A DNA stretch of 42,814 bases from Gammaproteobacteria bacterium (GTDB lineage: Bacteria; Pseudomonadota; Gammaproteobacteria; Eutrophobiales; Eutrophobiaceae), in assembly GCA_011772965.1 (NCBI GenBank), contig WVYN01000060.1, positions 9,993 through 52,806 on the forward strand. Direction: 5' to 3'. This document shows, in pieces, positions 36,462-42,814 of this stretch; position 1 is the first letter of the stretch; each line of letters starts with the position of its first letter. Under the pieces are notes generated by a model that searched no databases, was not told the DNA's origin, and worked only from the letters and a program-made list of their open reading frames with translations. A program made the translations under genes and the position numbers.

Positions 36462-36483
36462 AAAAAACCCGCAGATGCGGGTT
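36460..36483 (-). terminator. Terminator between the TSUP and YdcH-like genes
   Basis: CCCGCA (36468-36473) and TGCGGG (36476-36481), extended by AA/TT pairs, form a compact hairpin. In the minus direction it is followed by eight T residues (complement of 36460-36467), so it ends the YdcH-like transcript. In the plus direction the tail TTATGT is poor but may also stop the permease transcript. Confidence 0.85.
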
Positions 36484-36504
36484 ATGTGTAGTCATAGTAA
36501 GCGA

Positions 36505-36729
36505 TCAGGCATGCTGTCGTTTATAGTCTTCTATCATCACCGACATCCTGTCTTTTAACAGCAGTTTTTCCTTCTTCATATTTTCCAATGTCACGTCATC
36601 GGTGGTCACGTTCCCCGAATTAATCTCATCTACTTGCTGGTTTAACACATCATGCTTTTCATAAAGCCGTTTAAAATCGATGTTTTCTGATAAGAGTGAA
36701 TCTACTATTTGCTGATCGAATTCAAACAT
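36505..36729 (-). CDS. YdcH/DUF465-family small protein
   Basis: 74 residues, all helical, containing FKRLYEKHDVLNQQVDEINSG and KKEKLLLKDRM. This is the DUF465 (YdcH) pattern, which forms short coiled coils; function is unknown. GGAGGG lies just upstream of the ATG. The gene is monocistronic with its own terminator. Confidence 0.88.
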   Translation of the reverse strand: MFEFDQQIVDSLLSENIDFKRLYEKHDVLNQQVDEINSGNVTTDDVTLENMKKEKLLLKDRMSVMIEDYKRQHA

Positions 36730-37058
36730 AGGCCCTCCTGGGTAAAGGGTTAATGGAATATAGATAATCTAGCAGGGTTGAAACAGAGTGCTTTTCAATA
36801 AAAGAAGGCACAGATTTCAAATCTGGCCTGGAAGGGTTACTGAAAGGTGAGGTGTTGTTATCATTCATCCCTGATTATTAAAGTTAGATCATTATTTACC
36901 TTCCGGCAAGCAATTAAAATCCGGCTAATTAATGTATCGCCATATATTTCAATAAGTTAGTCTGTGGACGACATGAAATTACGGAAAATTTCCCGCCACG
37001 ATACCCATGGAACATCCCGACCTGAGAATAATCCAAGTTGAAGTGCAGGAGGAAATAC
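36730..37058. other. 329-nt intergenic region
   Basis: An AT-rich stretch between two divergent genes. It contains a perfect 15-nt palindrome (CAGATTT, C, AAATCTG at 36811-36825) and no reading frame with a convincing product. Promoters for both flanking genes must lie here, but no clean -35/-10 pair stands out. Confidence 0.5.
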
Positions 37059-38015
37059 TTGAAAGATCATAAAGCGCAACAATCATTCTCAATCAAATAT
37101 TGCTTATCATATCCGTTGTTTCTGGCAAGCCTGGTTTTCAGTATAACAGCCGTTTTTGCTGATACTTTGAATCTGGATGAAATCTCGCCAGGTAATTACC
37201 TGCACCAGGGAAAGCATGTTGGTCTCTCTGCAGATGGGCGTGAGGATATTGCAAATATCGGTTTTATCATCGGTGAACGTTGTGTTGCCATCATTGATAC
37301 CGGGGGGTCATTACTAATTGGCCGTACATTACTTGAGAAAGTGAAGCTTATAACAGACAAACCCGTCTGCTATGTGATCAATACTCACATACATTTCGAT
37401 CATGTTCTGGGTAATGCGGTGTTTGCAGAATTTAATCCGGAGTTTATTGGCCATCACAACCTGCCTGGTGCGATGGAGGCCAACCGGGAATTTTTTCTCC
37501 AGGAATTCAGTAAAGAGCTTGGTTCTGCTCCATCCGGTCAATTAATCATTGCACCAGATAAAACCGTCATGGATGAAATGACCGTCGACCTGGGCAACCG
37601 TCCCTTGATTATAAAGGCGTATAAGGCGGCTCATACCCACACAGATATCACGGTTTTCGATCCGGAAACCGGGACATTCTGGGCCGGAGATCTGGTATTC
37701 CGGGATCGCGTGCCTGTCATTGATGGAAAACTCAAAGGCTGGCTGGAGGCTATGAAACAAATGCAAAAAACCGAGGTTAATCTTGTCATTCCCGGTCATG
37801 GGCCACCCGCAGATAGCTGGCAGATCGCCATGGAAGCACAGTCCGCCTATCTCAACATGCTGCTCAATGAAACGCGCGAAGCCATCGCAGAAGGTTGGTT
37901 CATGGAAGAAGCTATCGACAGTATTGGCACCGATGCGAAAGACAACTGGCTATTATTCGATGAACATCACCGGGGAAATGTATCGAAGGTATTTGTTGAA
38001 CTCGAGTGGGAGTAG
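37059..38015 (+). CDS. Exported metallo-beta-lactamase-fold hydrolase (SoxH/quinoprotein-relay type)
   Basis: 318 residues. AGGAGG at 37047-37052 lies 6 nt before a TTG at 37059, which fixes the start; a longer reading from 37038 would place that ribosome site inside the gene. A signal peptide (about 12-35, ending VFA-DTLNL) precedes the mature protein. Zinc ligands are NTHIHFDHVLGN, the His of AAHTHTD, the Asp of FWAGDLVF and the His of IPGHGPP. It resembles SoxH-like or quinoprotein relay system zinc metallohydrolases found near periplasmic oxidation systems in sulfur oxidisers and methylotrophs, but no such system is in the window. Its stop is 6 nt from the convergent gene. Confidence 0.86.
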   Translation: MKDHKAQQSFSIKYCLSYPLFLASLVFSITAVFADTLNLDEISPGNYLHQGKHVGLSADGREDIANIGFIIGERCVAIIDTGGSLLIGRTLLEKVKLITDKPVCYVINTHIHFDHVLGNAVFAEFNPEFIGHHNLPGAMEANREFFLQEFSKELGSAPSGQLIIAPDKTVMDEMTVDLGNRPLIIKAYKAAHTHTDITVFDPETGTFWAGDLVFRDRVPVIDGKLKGWLEAMKQMQKTEVNLVIPGHGPPADSWQIAMEAQSAYLNMLLNETREAIAEGWFMEEAIDSIGTDAKDNWLLFDEHHRGNVSKVFVELEWE

Positions 38016-38021
38016 TTTGAA

Positions 38022-38360
38022 TCAGTCCTCGACCTTGCCCTGGATGTCAGGGACAGACGTCGGGTCATCGGATCTGAAGTAGCGTTTTTCATGATCCAGG
38101 GCCGTCACGTTTTCCATGACACCCTGATCACGCCTGACCAGCTTGGTAAACCCCAGTTCCTTCAGCTTGCTGTTACCTATCGGGATCGCGATTGCCGGGG
38201 CAGAAATTAACTTGCGAACCGGGGCCATCGGATCCGTATCACCTAACGGAATCTGTGCAACATAGCAGACCTCGCCCCAGGTCTGAAGGGTTGCATTGAC
38301 CGTATGATTCACTTCTACGGTACGGTTATTGGCTTCACAGTAATAATCGTATGATGGCAT
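38022..38360 (-). CDS. FmdB-like protein with degenerate zinc ribbon
   Basis: 112 residues. MPSYDYYCEANNRTVEV matches the start of FmdB/CxxC_CxxC zinc-ribbon proteins (MPxYEYxCxxC). The second cysteine of the first knuckle is lost and only one Cys (GEVCYV) remains further on. The rest (about 30-112) is not a known domain to me but contains APVRKLISAPAIAIPIGNSKL. Zinc binding is therefore doubtful. Related proteins with the TWGELC-type segment occur in other proteobacteria. Function is unknown. Confidence 0.72.
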   Translation of the reverse strand: MPSYDYYCEANNRTVEVNHTVNATLQTWGEVCYVAQIPLGDTDPMAPVRKLISAPAIAIPIGNSKLKELGFTKLVRRDQGVMENVTALDHEKRYFRSDDPTSVPDIQGKVED

Positions 38361-38438
38361 GCCGTTTACAGGGTAGTTCGCTACTGATTTTCATAACATA
38401 GCATATGTCAGGCTATATTGTAGTGAACCGGTTCCACA

Positions 38439-39467
38439 TTAGCTGATCCGTGTCAGTGGATCATAACGTAGTCCATAATTTATAACCTTCTGTAACAGGG
38501 CGTCATAGCTGATGCCCGCAGCCTCGGCTGCACAGGACAATTCCTCGCCATAGGCAATGTCAGGGTTGGCGTTTGCTTCAAGTACATAGATATCACCCTG
38601 TTCTGTAAGGCGCAGATCAATCCTCGCATAACCGGTCATTCCGAGAATTTTATAAACTCGCTTGGAAAGATTGGCAATTCTTTTTCTGGTTTCTTGCGGG
38701 ATGTTTTTAGCCACTACAGTATCAATGCCATGTTTCTTCTGGTAGGCCCAGTCCCACTTCACTTTGGATGTAGCAATCTTGAGAATATCATCTGAATTTT
38801 CACCGAACATCAACTCAATCACCGGATAGGTTTCAAGTCGAGTATTTCCAACTACCGAGATATAAAGTTCACGACCCTCAATATACTCTTCAGCAATAAC
38901 CGGCGTGCCTAGCTGCTCATGAAGATAACTCACCCGCTCACGAAATTTCTCTTCATTGTAAACGACCGATGCCTGCGAGATCCCATACGAGCCATCCTCT
39001 ACCAGGGATTTAACAAACAGCGGAAATTTGAGGCGTTTGGGTACAGAGTATTTTTTGTCCAGAGGTAAAACCTGAAACTTCGGGAGCCTGATTCGATGAA
39101 AATAAAGTAGTTTCTTACTGAGCGCCTTGTCATGGGCCAGCATTAGTCCCCGCGGATTACAGCCAGTATAGTGTTGTTTTCGCAGTTCAAGATAACTCAC
39201 CACATGGTAATCAAATAATGAGTTACCATGAAACTCTTCCAGTAAATTAAATGCAATGTGTGGTTCAAATTCATCAATTGCCTTGCGAACAACACCAATA
39301 TCATCATAAACACCCAGAGGCCGGACCTCATGGCCCATGTCCTTCAATTCCGATACCACATCATACTCTGTTTTCCACTCGACAATTTCCTTGTCTGTAT
39401 AACCCTTGAGACTGTCCGGGGGAATCAGGTCCTCGTGCATCAAGACCAGAATGCGAAGTTTTTTCAT
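38439..39467 (-). CDS. ATP-grasp ligase, D-Ala-D-Ala-ligase-like
   Basis: 342 residues with an N-terminal preATP-grasp Rossmann part and a C-terminal ATP-grasp fold. Visible blocks are HDKALSKKLL, FPLFVKSLVEDGSYGIS (Lys and Gly-rich loop), VIAEEYIEGRELYISVVGN, and the Mg-binding TGYARIDLRLTEQGDIYVLEANANPD. These enzymes join a carboxylate to an amine or amino acid using ATP. The organism should have a separate Ddl in its division cluster, so this is probably a peptide or amino-acid ligase of other purpose. Its ATG overlaps the stop of the metallopeptidase gene by 4 nt, so the two products likely act together. Confidence 0.87.
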   Translation of the reverse strand: MKKLRILVLMHEDLIPPDSLKGYTDKEIVEWKTEYDVVSELKDMGHEVRPLGVYDDIGVVRKAIDEFEPHIAFNLLEEFHGNSLFDYHVVSYLELRKQHYTGCNPRGLMLAHDKALSKKLLYFHRIRLPKFQVLPLDKKYSVPKRLKFPLFVKSLVEDGSYGISQASVVYNEEKFRERVSYLHEQLGTPVIAEEYIEGRELYISVVGNTRLETYPVIELMFGENSDDILKIATSKVKWDWAYQKKHGIDTVVAKNIPQETRKRIANLSKRVYKILGMTGYARIDLRLTEQGDIYVLEANANPDIAYGEELSCAAEAAGISYDALLQKVINYGLRYDPLTRIS

Positions 39468-40498
39468 ATCGCGACCCTGTGCCTGGCCTTGTTAAAATAA
39501 TTCAGTGTTTGCATGCTCAGGAATATCGCCAGTTCAATTTTCATTTCCTCATCAGGCCTGGTGACATAGAGTTTCAACTCACGACAACGGATGATCATGT
39601 CATTGATCACCTGGGCAATGATATAGGGTGGTTCACCGATACCTCTGGCACATAACTGGGATAATGCTGTTCTGTGTTTACCCAGGAAGGCCGAGGCGGT
39701 TCTGCGCATACCATTGTCCCCGGGTTTTCTCTGAAACAGTCTTAACAGTTCACTGTCGTATACTTCCGGAACATTAATGCCATACAGGTCACGCTTGTCC
39801 TCATAATGTTCCCTAAGTGTCTTTTTATTTGTGGACAATGGTTCAACCCGTTCTCTTGATTTCTTCAGTGCAGGCTTCCTGCTTATGGAGGCCATCAATT
39901 CATCCATGTATTCAAGCTTTCTCATGGCCGGCCATCCTGCATAGGTCTTTTGCCATTTTTTTCGCTGTTTTAACCAGACTGCAAAGGTCTCTGCAAAATC
40001 CTCTGCCGGATGACTTTGTGCATACCACCAGTCCAGGTGGAATACATAATTTTTACTCTTGGGTTTGGGAATATAGTGGGTAGGGTAAGGTCTGGTGAAT
40101 GAGCCAAACAACTGTCTCCAGCGTTTCCTGCGATGCAGTGAATAAGCCGTATTAATGGCATGCCCGGCTTCATGTCTGAGCAGTTGCATGCACCAGTGGG
40201 TGTTGCCGCCCTCGACTTCAAACATCTGCCGGTATTCGAGTTTCGCCAGCTTCGGGTGCGCCAGATAAAAAGGGATCGCAATTCCCGGCACCCCGTCCGG
40301 TGAGAACCATTCCTCGGACAACCAGCAATGAGGTTTGAAACGTATTCCGCGGGATTTTAACTCATCGTAAAGCAATTCTATCCGATCCTGCAGCGAGGTA
40401 TCGCTTAGCTTCAGCTTCAGATCGCAAAATCTTAAATCAAGCAATTCATCATCGTTATAGGATTGCCAGAAAAGCTTGTTTTTTCTGGTTGCAGGCAT
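39464..40498 (-). CDS. Zinc metallopeptidase-like protein coupled to ATP-grasp ligase
   Basis: 344 residues with no signal peptide. LLRHEAGHAIN (His109, Glu110, His113) is a zincin HExxH motif, and HPAEDFAETFAVW about 50 residues later supplies the likely third ligand, a Glu as in gluzincins. Between them, PYPTHYIPKP and FHLDWWYAQ look conserved. The C-terminal third (about 235-340) is helical and of unknown type. I recognise no named family. The overlap of start and stop with the ATP-grasp gene indicates a functional pair: one forming and one cutting an amide bond, or a ligase and its processing peptidase. Confidence 0.78.
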   Translation of the reverse strand: MPATRKNKLFWQSYNDDELLDLRFCDLKLKLSDTSLQDRIELLYDELKSRGIRFKPHCWLSEEWFSPDGVPGIAIPFYLAHPKLAKLEYRQMFEVEGGNTHWCMQLLRHEAGHAINTAYSLHRRKRWRQLFGSFTRPYPTHYIPKPKSKNYVFHLDWWYAQSHPAEDFAETFAVWLKQRKKWQKTYAGWPAMRKLEYMDELMASISRKPALKKSRERVEPLSTNKKTLREHYEDKRDLYGINVPEVYDSELLRLFQRKPGDNGMRRTASAFLGKHRTALSQLCARGIGEPPYIIAQVINDMIIRCRELKLYVTRPDEEMKIELAIFLSMQTLNYFNKARHRVAI

Positions 40499-40623
40499 GT
40501 CCCTGATATTACCAAAATTTCCAGATGATTATAGCTATTAAGCAATTTGGCCTATGCTGTCTGAATCTTGTCCCGGAAAAAGTTATAATCTCGCATAACC
40601 GAATTCTCAACGCGAGGATTGAA

Positions 40624-41412
40624 ATGATATTGACTGCTCCTGCCATGCAAATTCATTTGTTTCCATGCCTCAATGACAATTATGCCTTTCTGCTGCATGA
40701 TCCTGAAAACAGACTTACTGCCGTCATTGATACGCCCGAGGTTAGTGCAATTAACCGGGCATTGAATGAGAAGGGCTGGGAGTTAACCCATATTCTGAAT
40801 ACCCACCACCACTGGGACCATGCCGGTGGTAATCTGGAACTCAAGGAACAGACCGGTTGTATAATTGTCGGCCCCCGGGACGAGGCCGGGAAAATACCGG
40901 GAATTGATATCGAGGTTGGCGAGGGAGAGACTTTTCAATTCGGCAATTACCTGGCCCGTATATATGATACACCGGGACATACCTCTGGGCACATTATCTA
41001 TTATTTTGAATCCGAGCATTGTGCTTTTGTTGGAGATACCTTGTTTGCGATGGGTTGCGGCCGCTTATTTGAAGGCACGCCAGAACAAATGTGGCATTCC
41101 TTGCAAAAGATCATGGCCCTGCCGGATGATACGAAACTTTACTGTGCCCATGAGTACACCCAGACCAATGGCAGGTTCGCCTTAACAGTTGATCCGGATA
41201 ACAAGGACCTGATCGAGCGAATGTCCGAGGTCAATGCCTTGAGAAAGAAGGGAACTCCAACCATACCGACGGATCTCGCGCTTGAAAAAAAGACCAATCC
41301 CTTTCTCAGGCCGGGGGATGAGAATATACGCGTGCGTCTTCAAATGCAGAATAATACAACAACAGAAGTCTTCGCCAGGATCAGGGAAATGAAGGATAAC
41401 TTCCGCTCCTGA
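40624..41412 (+). CDS. gloB: Hydroxyacylglutathione hydrolase (glyoxalase II)
   Basis: 262 residues. It hydrolyses S-lactoylglutathione in methylglyoxal detoxification. The two-metal site is complete: THHHWDHAGG, His in DTPGHTSGH, Asp in FVGDTLF, and His in YCAHEYT. The C-terminal glutathione-binding domain (TNPFLRPGDENIR) is present. The ATG at 40624 has GAGGA 5 nt upstream; the frame's earlier ATG at 40525 is not supported, and an ATG at 40645 is possible. It is divergent from the metallopeptidase gene. Confidence 0.95.
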   Translation: MILTAPAMQIHLFPCLNDNYAFLLHDPENRLTAVIDTPEVSAINRALNEKGWELTHILNTHHHWDHAGGNLELKEQTGCIIVGPRDEAGKIPGIDIEVGEGETFQFGNYLARIYDTPGHTSGHIIYYFESEHCAFVGDTLFAMGCGRLFEGTPEQMWHSLQKIMALPDDTKLYCAHEYTQTNGRFALTVDPDNKDLIERMSEVNALRKKGTPTIPTDLALEKKTNPFLRPGDENIRVRLQMQNNTTTEVFARIREMKDNFRS

Positions 41413-41432
41413 CTTCCAGGAAATCTTGAACC

Positions 41433-42814
41433 ATGTCCCACACCTACCGTGGTATCTCCCTGCTTGTATCTGTGTTTATGACTGGCATGTCGATACTAAT
41501 CATAGAAATTCTGGCGATACGCATCCTGGCACCATATTTCGGGAATTCGATCTTTACCTTTTCCAGCGTCATCGGAATCATTCTGGCGGCTTTGAGTATT
41601 GGCTATTACGCCGGTGGCAGGTTCTCTGATCGATGGCCCAGCTTCAGGCTATTCTATGGCCTGATACTTCTCGGCGGCATTACCGTATTGCTTATTCAAC
41701 TGCTTAATCTCCATCTTTTGCCGGTACTTGGCTACAGGCTCTCGATGATTAATGGCCCGCTGATAACATCTATTTTATTGTTTCTGCTTCCGGCATTCCT
41801 GCTGGGCATGCTGTCACCCTATGCAATCAAACTCCTGCATAACGATAATCCAACTCTGGGTATCGGCCGGGTCTCAGGTCTGGTTTTTTTCTGGTCAACA
41901 CTTGGAAGTATCATCGGCTGTCTTGGTGCAGGATTCCTGCTTATCCCGTACTGGGGTGTCAGCCAGATTGTGATCGGTACCGGTGTGTTATTGTCTATAC
42001 TGGGTTGTCTTGGATTAATACTTCTACGTCCCCACAAAAAACCAGTGGCAGCCTTACTTGCCCTGTTGGCAGTTACGTTACTTGTTTCAATTCATTACCT
42101 CATACCGCAACCTGATCCGGAAATCATTTATCAGGATGATGGGCTTTATGAGCAACTCACGGTACAGAACATCCAGCTGAATAACAGGGCGACGAGAATC
42201 CTGCTACAGGACCGGAACGTCAACAGTGGCATGTATCTTGATAACGGCCGCATGGCCTTTGATTACACCCGGTATTTTGATTTGTACCGGCTCTTCACAG
42301 CCGGGCTGGATCGGGCCCTGGCCATTGGTGGTGGCGCCTACTCGGTACCCAAGGCCATACTCAGGGACCATCCCTCCGCTTATGTGGATGTCGCCGAAAT
42401 AGAGCCCGATTTAATTCACATTGCCCACGAATATTTCGGGCTTCCGCACAGTGAAAGGCTGGATAATCACATCATGGATGGCCGGCGTTATCTCTATGAA
42501 ACCAGGCATCGATATGACCTGATTTTTATGGATGTGTATCGTTCTTTTGCGGCGGTTCCCATGCAGTTTGCCACCCGGGAATTTTTTGAACTGGCACGGA
42601 ACAGGCTGGATGATGACGGCGTTTTTATCGCCAACTATTTCAGCAGCCTGGCAGAAGAAACCCGCCCCGTGATTCTCTCGGTCTACAAGACCATGGAAAC
42701 TGTTTTTCCGATCCTTTACGTCTTTGCTACGATAGATCCGGAAAGTGAGATATTGCAAAACTTTATCTTTGTCGGCATGGAGAAACCGATTGCTGTCACC
42801 GCTGACAGTATTGC
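41433..42814 (+). CDS. Membrane-fused spermidine synthase-like protein, 3' end cut
   Basis: 460 codons are visible to the window edge. An N-terminal part of about seven hydrophobic helices (residues about 8-225; EILAIRILAPYFGNS is the family's opening motif) is followed by a methyltransferase-like spermidine synthase domain (about 240 onward). That domain has YQDDGLYEQLTV, ALAIGGGAYSVPKAIL, VDVAEIEPDLI and LIFMDVYRS. Fused-MFS spermidine synthases are common, but many lack proven polyamine activity. The usual GGGDG loop reads GGGAY here, so true aminopropyl transfer is uncertain. AGGA lies 11 nt upstream of the ATG, and the start is 20 nt after gloB. Confidence 0.88.
   Translation, partial: MSHTYRGISLLVSVFMTGMSILIIEILAIRILAPYFGNSIFTFSSVIGIILAALSIGYYAGGRFSDRWPSFRLFYGLILLGGITVLLIQLLNLHLLPVLGYRLSMINGPLITSILLFLLPAFLLGMLSPYAIKLLHNDNPTLGIGRVSGLVFFWSTLGSIIGCLGAGFLLIPYWGVSQIVIGTGVLLSILGCLGLILLRPHKKPVAALLALLAVTLLVSIHYLIPQPDPEIIYQDDGLYEQLTVQNIQLNNRATRILLQDRNVNSGMYLDNGRMAFDYTRYFDLYRLFTAGLDRALAIGGGAYSVPKAILRDHPSAYVDVAEIEPDLIHIAHEYFGLPHSERLDNHIMDGRRYLYETRHRYDLIFMDVYRSFAAVPMQFATREFFELARNRLDDDGVFIANYFSSLAEETRPVILSVYKTMETVFPILYVFATIDPESEILQNFIFVGMEKPIAVTADSI

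Noticed and set aside
36805-36830. Stem-loop with TTTCAAA loop resembling a selenocysteine tRNA anticodon arm (TCA anticodon)
   Set aside because: I checked it because of the in-frame TGA in yqhA. No acceptor stem, long variable arm or T-arm (GGTTCGA-type) surrounds it, so it is only a palindrome.
37038-37058. TTG start at 37038 for the metallo-beta-lactamase-fold gene
   Set aside because: A strong AGGAGG lies inside that extension, 6 nt before TTG 37059, and the shorter start gives a better signal peptide.
38439-39467. Calling the ATP-grasp gene ddl
   Set aside because: It is not next to murC, ftsQ or other wall genes, and is fused in expression to a metallopeptidase gene, so a cell-wall D-Ala-D-Ala ligase role is not supported.

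Overview
The window looks like chromosomal DNA of a gammaproteobacterium with roughly 50 percent GC. The evidence is the gene orders rph-rdgB-hemW, yicC/gmk/rpoZ/spoT...ridA-recG-ubiC-ubiA and birA-coaX-SPOR-tRNA-Thr, plus an OxyR with the two redox cysteines in the enterobacterial spacing. An iron-sulfur APS reductase with CysB, a TSUP permease and a SoxH-like metallohydrolase would fit a relative of the sulfur-oxidising Chromatiales; that placement is inference. No transposase, phage gene, CRISPR array or rRNA was seen.

Layout. 1-2730 (minus): a BT1-like transporter followed by an alanine dehydrogenase cut by the window edge. 2809-7391 (minus): a small secreted Cys-containing protein with its terminator, then the overlapping DUF2339/DUF3999 membrane pair. 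7472-9881: a peroxide-defence island with oxyR divergent from dps and a peroxiredoxin-glutaredoxin fusion; a near-consensus OxyR operator abuts the dps -35. 9964-10470: a yqhA-family gene broken by an in-frame TGA where a Trp codon is expected. 10481-13090 (minus): rph-rdgB-hemW. 13230-17283 (plus): yicC, gmk, rpoZ, spoT. 17280-18386 (minus): a Rieske oxygenase between spoT and ridA. 18648-23592 (plus): ridA, recG, ubiC, ubiA and an M14 peptidase.

23571-28547 (minus): an L,D-transpeptidase and a TPR protein sharing the same C-terminal domain, an unusual tRNA-Thr(TGT), then a SPOR protein, coaX and birA (listed by rising coordinate; birA is transcribed first). 28624-33352: a VWA-TM-FHA receptor-like protein and a 3-mercaptopyruvate-type sulfurtransferase (minus), then a lipoprotein aminopeptidase and a cytoplasmic FHA protein (plus). 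33496-36461: a sulfur block with APS reductase, a thioredoxin-like protein, CysB and a TSUP permease. 36505-42814: a YdcH-like protein, a secreted metallo-beta-lactamase-fold hydrolase, a degenerate zinc-ribbon protein, a translationally coupled ATP-grasp ligase/zinc-peptidase pair, glyoxalase II, and a membrane-fused spermidine-synthase-like protein running off the right edge.

The most interesting items are the ATP-grasp/metallopeptidase pair, the nonsense codon in yqhA, the alanine dehydrogenase whose cofactor-selecting Asp is replaced by Gly-Arg, the duplicated C-terminal domain in the L,D-transpeptidase/TPR pair, the VWA-TM-FHA protein, and the odd tRNA-Thr at the locus where E. coli has the thrU-tufB cluster. 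All assignments come from reading motifs and remembered families; no database search was run.
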